Assembly (NCBI GenBank): GCA_963822115.1
Contig: CAWGGM010000008.1
Coordinates: 434,001-498,000, forward strand
Origin: CAWDXG01 sp963822115
GTDB lineage: Bacteria > Myxococcota_A > Polyangia > Polyangiales > Polyangiaceae
DNA: 64,000 bases
Direction: 5' to 3'
The notes beneath the pieces were generated by a model, which did no database searches, had not been told where the DNA came from, and saw only the letters and a list, made by a program, of their open reading frames with translations. Below, in pieces: positions 63,949 to 64,000 of this stretch (positions within the stretch are counted from its first letter, which is position 1; every line of letters starts with the position of its first letter). The translations under genes and the position numbers were made by a program.

Positions 63949-64000
63949 GGCGGGGGCTCTAGCGTCCAGCACGTCGGGGGTCAAGTCACGCCCCCGTGGT

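Overview
The window comes from a high-GC, GC3-biased genome that looks like a predatory or soil myxobacterium (phylum Myxococcota, probably class Polyangia). Evidence for this is the set of Gly/Ser/Ala/Thr-rich lipoproteins carrying CDDG..C repeats, a MopE-type Cys motif, an IgGFc-binding-like lipoprotein, four Ser/Thr protein kinases (one fused to a receiver domain), giant TPR and HEAT proteins, and a CPBP intramembrane protease. It is chromosomal and mostly housekeeping. I see no transposase, integrase, phage gene, CRISPR array or replication origin. The taxonomic call is inference from gene content only.

Layout. 1-10 kb: a partial FAD-linked oxidase resembling alkyl-DHAP synthase and a small Cys-rich lipoprotein, then a minus-strand operon DUF4175 membrane protein - peptidase MA-like metalloprotease (frameshifted) - psd - methyltransferase with a proline-rich head. 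9.7-16 kb: an LRV-like protein, a zinc-ribbon protein, an Omp85-like barrel, a membrane Fe-S oxidoreductase (HdrD/EtfD type), a tail-anchored Cys-motif protein, then a MopE-motif lipoprotein translationally coupled to a HEAT-repeat membrane protein (16.1-18.8 kb). 19-24 kb: CPBP protease, DUF924, DUF1330 and two divergent lipoproteins (one frameshifted). 24-31.8 kb: receiver-kinase hybrid, nadC, alpha/beta hydrolase, birA, an ECF-like sigma factor, nnrDE, acpS, pdxJ.

31.9-43 kb is a long minus-strand block read yajC-secD-secF-recJ-mlaF-mlaD-S41 protease, joining protein export, DNA repair and outer-membrane lipid transport; the S41 gene is frameshifted. tRNA-Val(GAC), thrS and infC follow on the plus strand. 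46-51 kb has a Ser/Thr kinase, a PhnD-like binding protein, tRNA-Ala(GGC) and an IgGFc-binding-like lipoprotein. 51-56.4 kb is a tightly overlapping minus-strand operon tldD - winged-helix regulator with a degenerate receiver - pdxA - orphan Eco57I-type DNA methyltransferase. 56.5-61 kb: a non-RD kinase, a HemJ/CopD-like membrane protein and a giant TPR protein. The right end is the envelope operon skp-lpxD-fabZ-lpxA, cut before the gene upstream of skp (bamA in most Gram-negatives).

The points most worth following up are the tldD-regulator-pdxA-methylase operon, the receiver-kinase fusion, a hairpin plus Thr-containing mini-ORF at the thrS start, a palindrome that encodes both stop codons of a convergent pair, and three single-base frameshifts of the same sign, which may be assembly errors.
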